Positions 5,962 to 6,446 of a stretch of DNA of 6,446 bases are shown here, piece after piece. A program made the position numbers and the translations under genes. The stretch comes from Pseudomonadota bacterium (lineage in GTDB: Bacteria; Pseudomonadota; Alphaproteobacteria; Rhizobiales; Rhizobiaceae). The stretch lies in assembly GCA_023422735.1 (NCBI GenBank), contig JAFAGL010000264.1:1-6446 (forward strand). Direction: 5' to 3'. The notes under the pieces were generated by a model, which was not told the origin of the DNA, searched no databases, and saw nothing but the letters and a program-made list of their open reading frames with translations. The first letter of the stretch is position 1. Each line of letters opens with the position of its first letter.

Positions 5962-6446
5962 TCAGGCCGCCTGCTTCTGCGGCGGGGTATCGTTGTAAGG
6001 GTTGAAGCGCTCGTAGAAGGTTTCTCCCTTTGCGGCCATGTCCCTGAGAAGCTGCGGCACCTCGAAACCTGCGCCGTACTGGCTGTGCAGCCGCTCTGCG
6101 AGCTCCACGAAACGCTTTGCGCCCATGCCGTCGATATAGGACAGGGTGCCGCCCGTATAGGGCGCGAAACCGAAAGCGAGAATGGAGCCAACATCGGCTT
6201 CGCGCGGATCGACAACGATCCCTTCTTCCATCACGCGGGCAGCTTCGAGCGCGATCGTCACCAGGAGACGCTGCTTGATCTCCTCGATGTCGACATTGTC
6301 CGGCTTCTTCTGCGGATACAGGTCCTTCAACCCCGGCCACAGCGATTTCTTTGCCGGCTTGGCCGGATAATCATAGAAGCCCTTGCCGTTCTTGCGACCC
6401 TTGCGGTCATGCGTGTCGACCATCGTGTTGATGAGATCGAGCTGAG
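5962..6446 (-). CDS. 3-hydroxyacyl-CoA dehydrogenase / enoyl-CoA hydratase (FadB/FadJ-type), C-terminal end
   Basis: The frame enters from the right edge with no start in the window and ends with TGA at 5964-5962, so only the last ~160 residues are seen. They match the C-terminal 3-hydroxyacyl-CoA dehydrogenase domains of the multifunctional fatty acid oxidation alpha subunit. Diagnostic stretches are GRKNGKGFYDYP, the family-typical substrate-pocket segment RLLVTIALEAARVMEEGIV, and FGFAPYTGGTLSYIDGMGAKRF. The complete protein is usually about 700-740 residues with an N-terminal crotonase domain and a central NAD-binding domain, which here would lie beyond the right edge. It catalyses hydration and NAD-dependent oxidation in beta-oxidation, usually with a FadA/FadI thiolase partner. 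fadB and fadJ cannot be distinguished from this fragment. The thioesterase gene follows 13 nt downstream. Confidence 0.92.
   Translation of the reverse strand, partial: QLDLINTMVDTHDRKGRKNGKGFYDYPAKPAKKSLWPGLKDLYPQKKPDNVDIEEIKQRLLVTIALEAARVMEEGIVVDPREADVGSILAFGFAPYTGGTLSYIDGMGAKRFVELAERLHSQYGAGFEVPQLLRDMAAKGETFYERFNPYNDTPPQKQAA

Noticed and set aside
5385..6005. Plus-strand open frame (206 codons) opposite the thioesterase
   Set aside because: The minus strand carries the thioesterase motif in good context; this frame has no family signature.

Overview
The window looks like a piece of an alphaproteobacterial chromosome, probably from the order Hyphomicrobiales (rhizobia/Brucella-like). The evidence is moderately high GC with GC-rich third codon positions, a class I (archaeal-type) lysyl-tRNA synthetase, a large transglutaminase/DUF2126-type protein, and a FadB/FadJ-type beta-oxidation gene. 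The genus cannot be fixed from sequence alone. I see no IS element, phage gene, CRISPR array, tRNA or rRNA. Apart from short intergenic regions, the window is densely coding.

Layout, left to right. (1) 1-1046, minus strand: the first 348 codons of a transglutaminase-family protein with an intact Cys-His-Asp triad; the rest lies off the left edge. (2) 1047-1244: a divergent intergenic region with a perfect 7-bp inverted repeat and a short direct repeat. (3) 1245-2099, plus: a secreted family-3 solute-binding protein with no transporter genes beside it. (4) 2100-2203: a short gap containing a 10-bp hairpin. (5) 2204-3856, plus: class I lysyl-tRNA synthetase. (6) Convergent junction: the lysS stop and the next gene's stop are 8 bp apart. 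(7) 6446-3865, all minus: the C-terminal end of a 3-hydroxyacyl-CoA dehydrogenase (beta-oxidation), a hotdog-fold acyl-CoA thioesterase-like protein, an HTH/S24-peptidase regulator, and a membrane-anchored SNase-fold protein.

The minus-strand block appears to be two transcription units. The dehydrogenase and thioesterase are 13 nt apart and both concern acyl-CoA metabolism. The regulator and SNase-like gene are 4 nt apart and follow a good sigma70-type promoter at 5363-5391. The regulator keeps the Ser-Lys dyad of self-cleaving LexA/CI-type proteins and has candidate Ala-Gly cleavage bonds. The SNase-like protein has lost essentially all catalytic and metal-binding positions of the nuclease fold, so it is more likely a binding or structural protein of the envelope. 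This regulator plus pseudo-nuclease pair is the least explained part of the window. The rest is mostly housekeeping.
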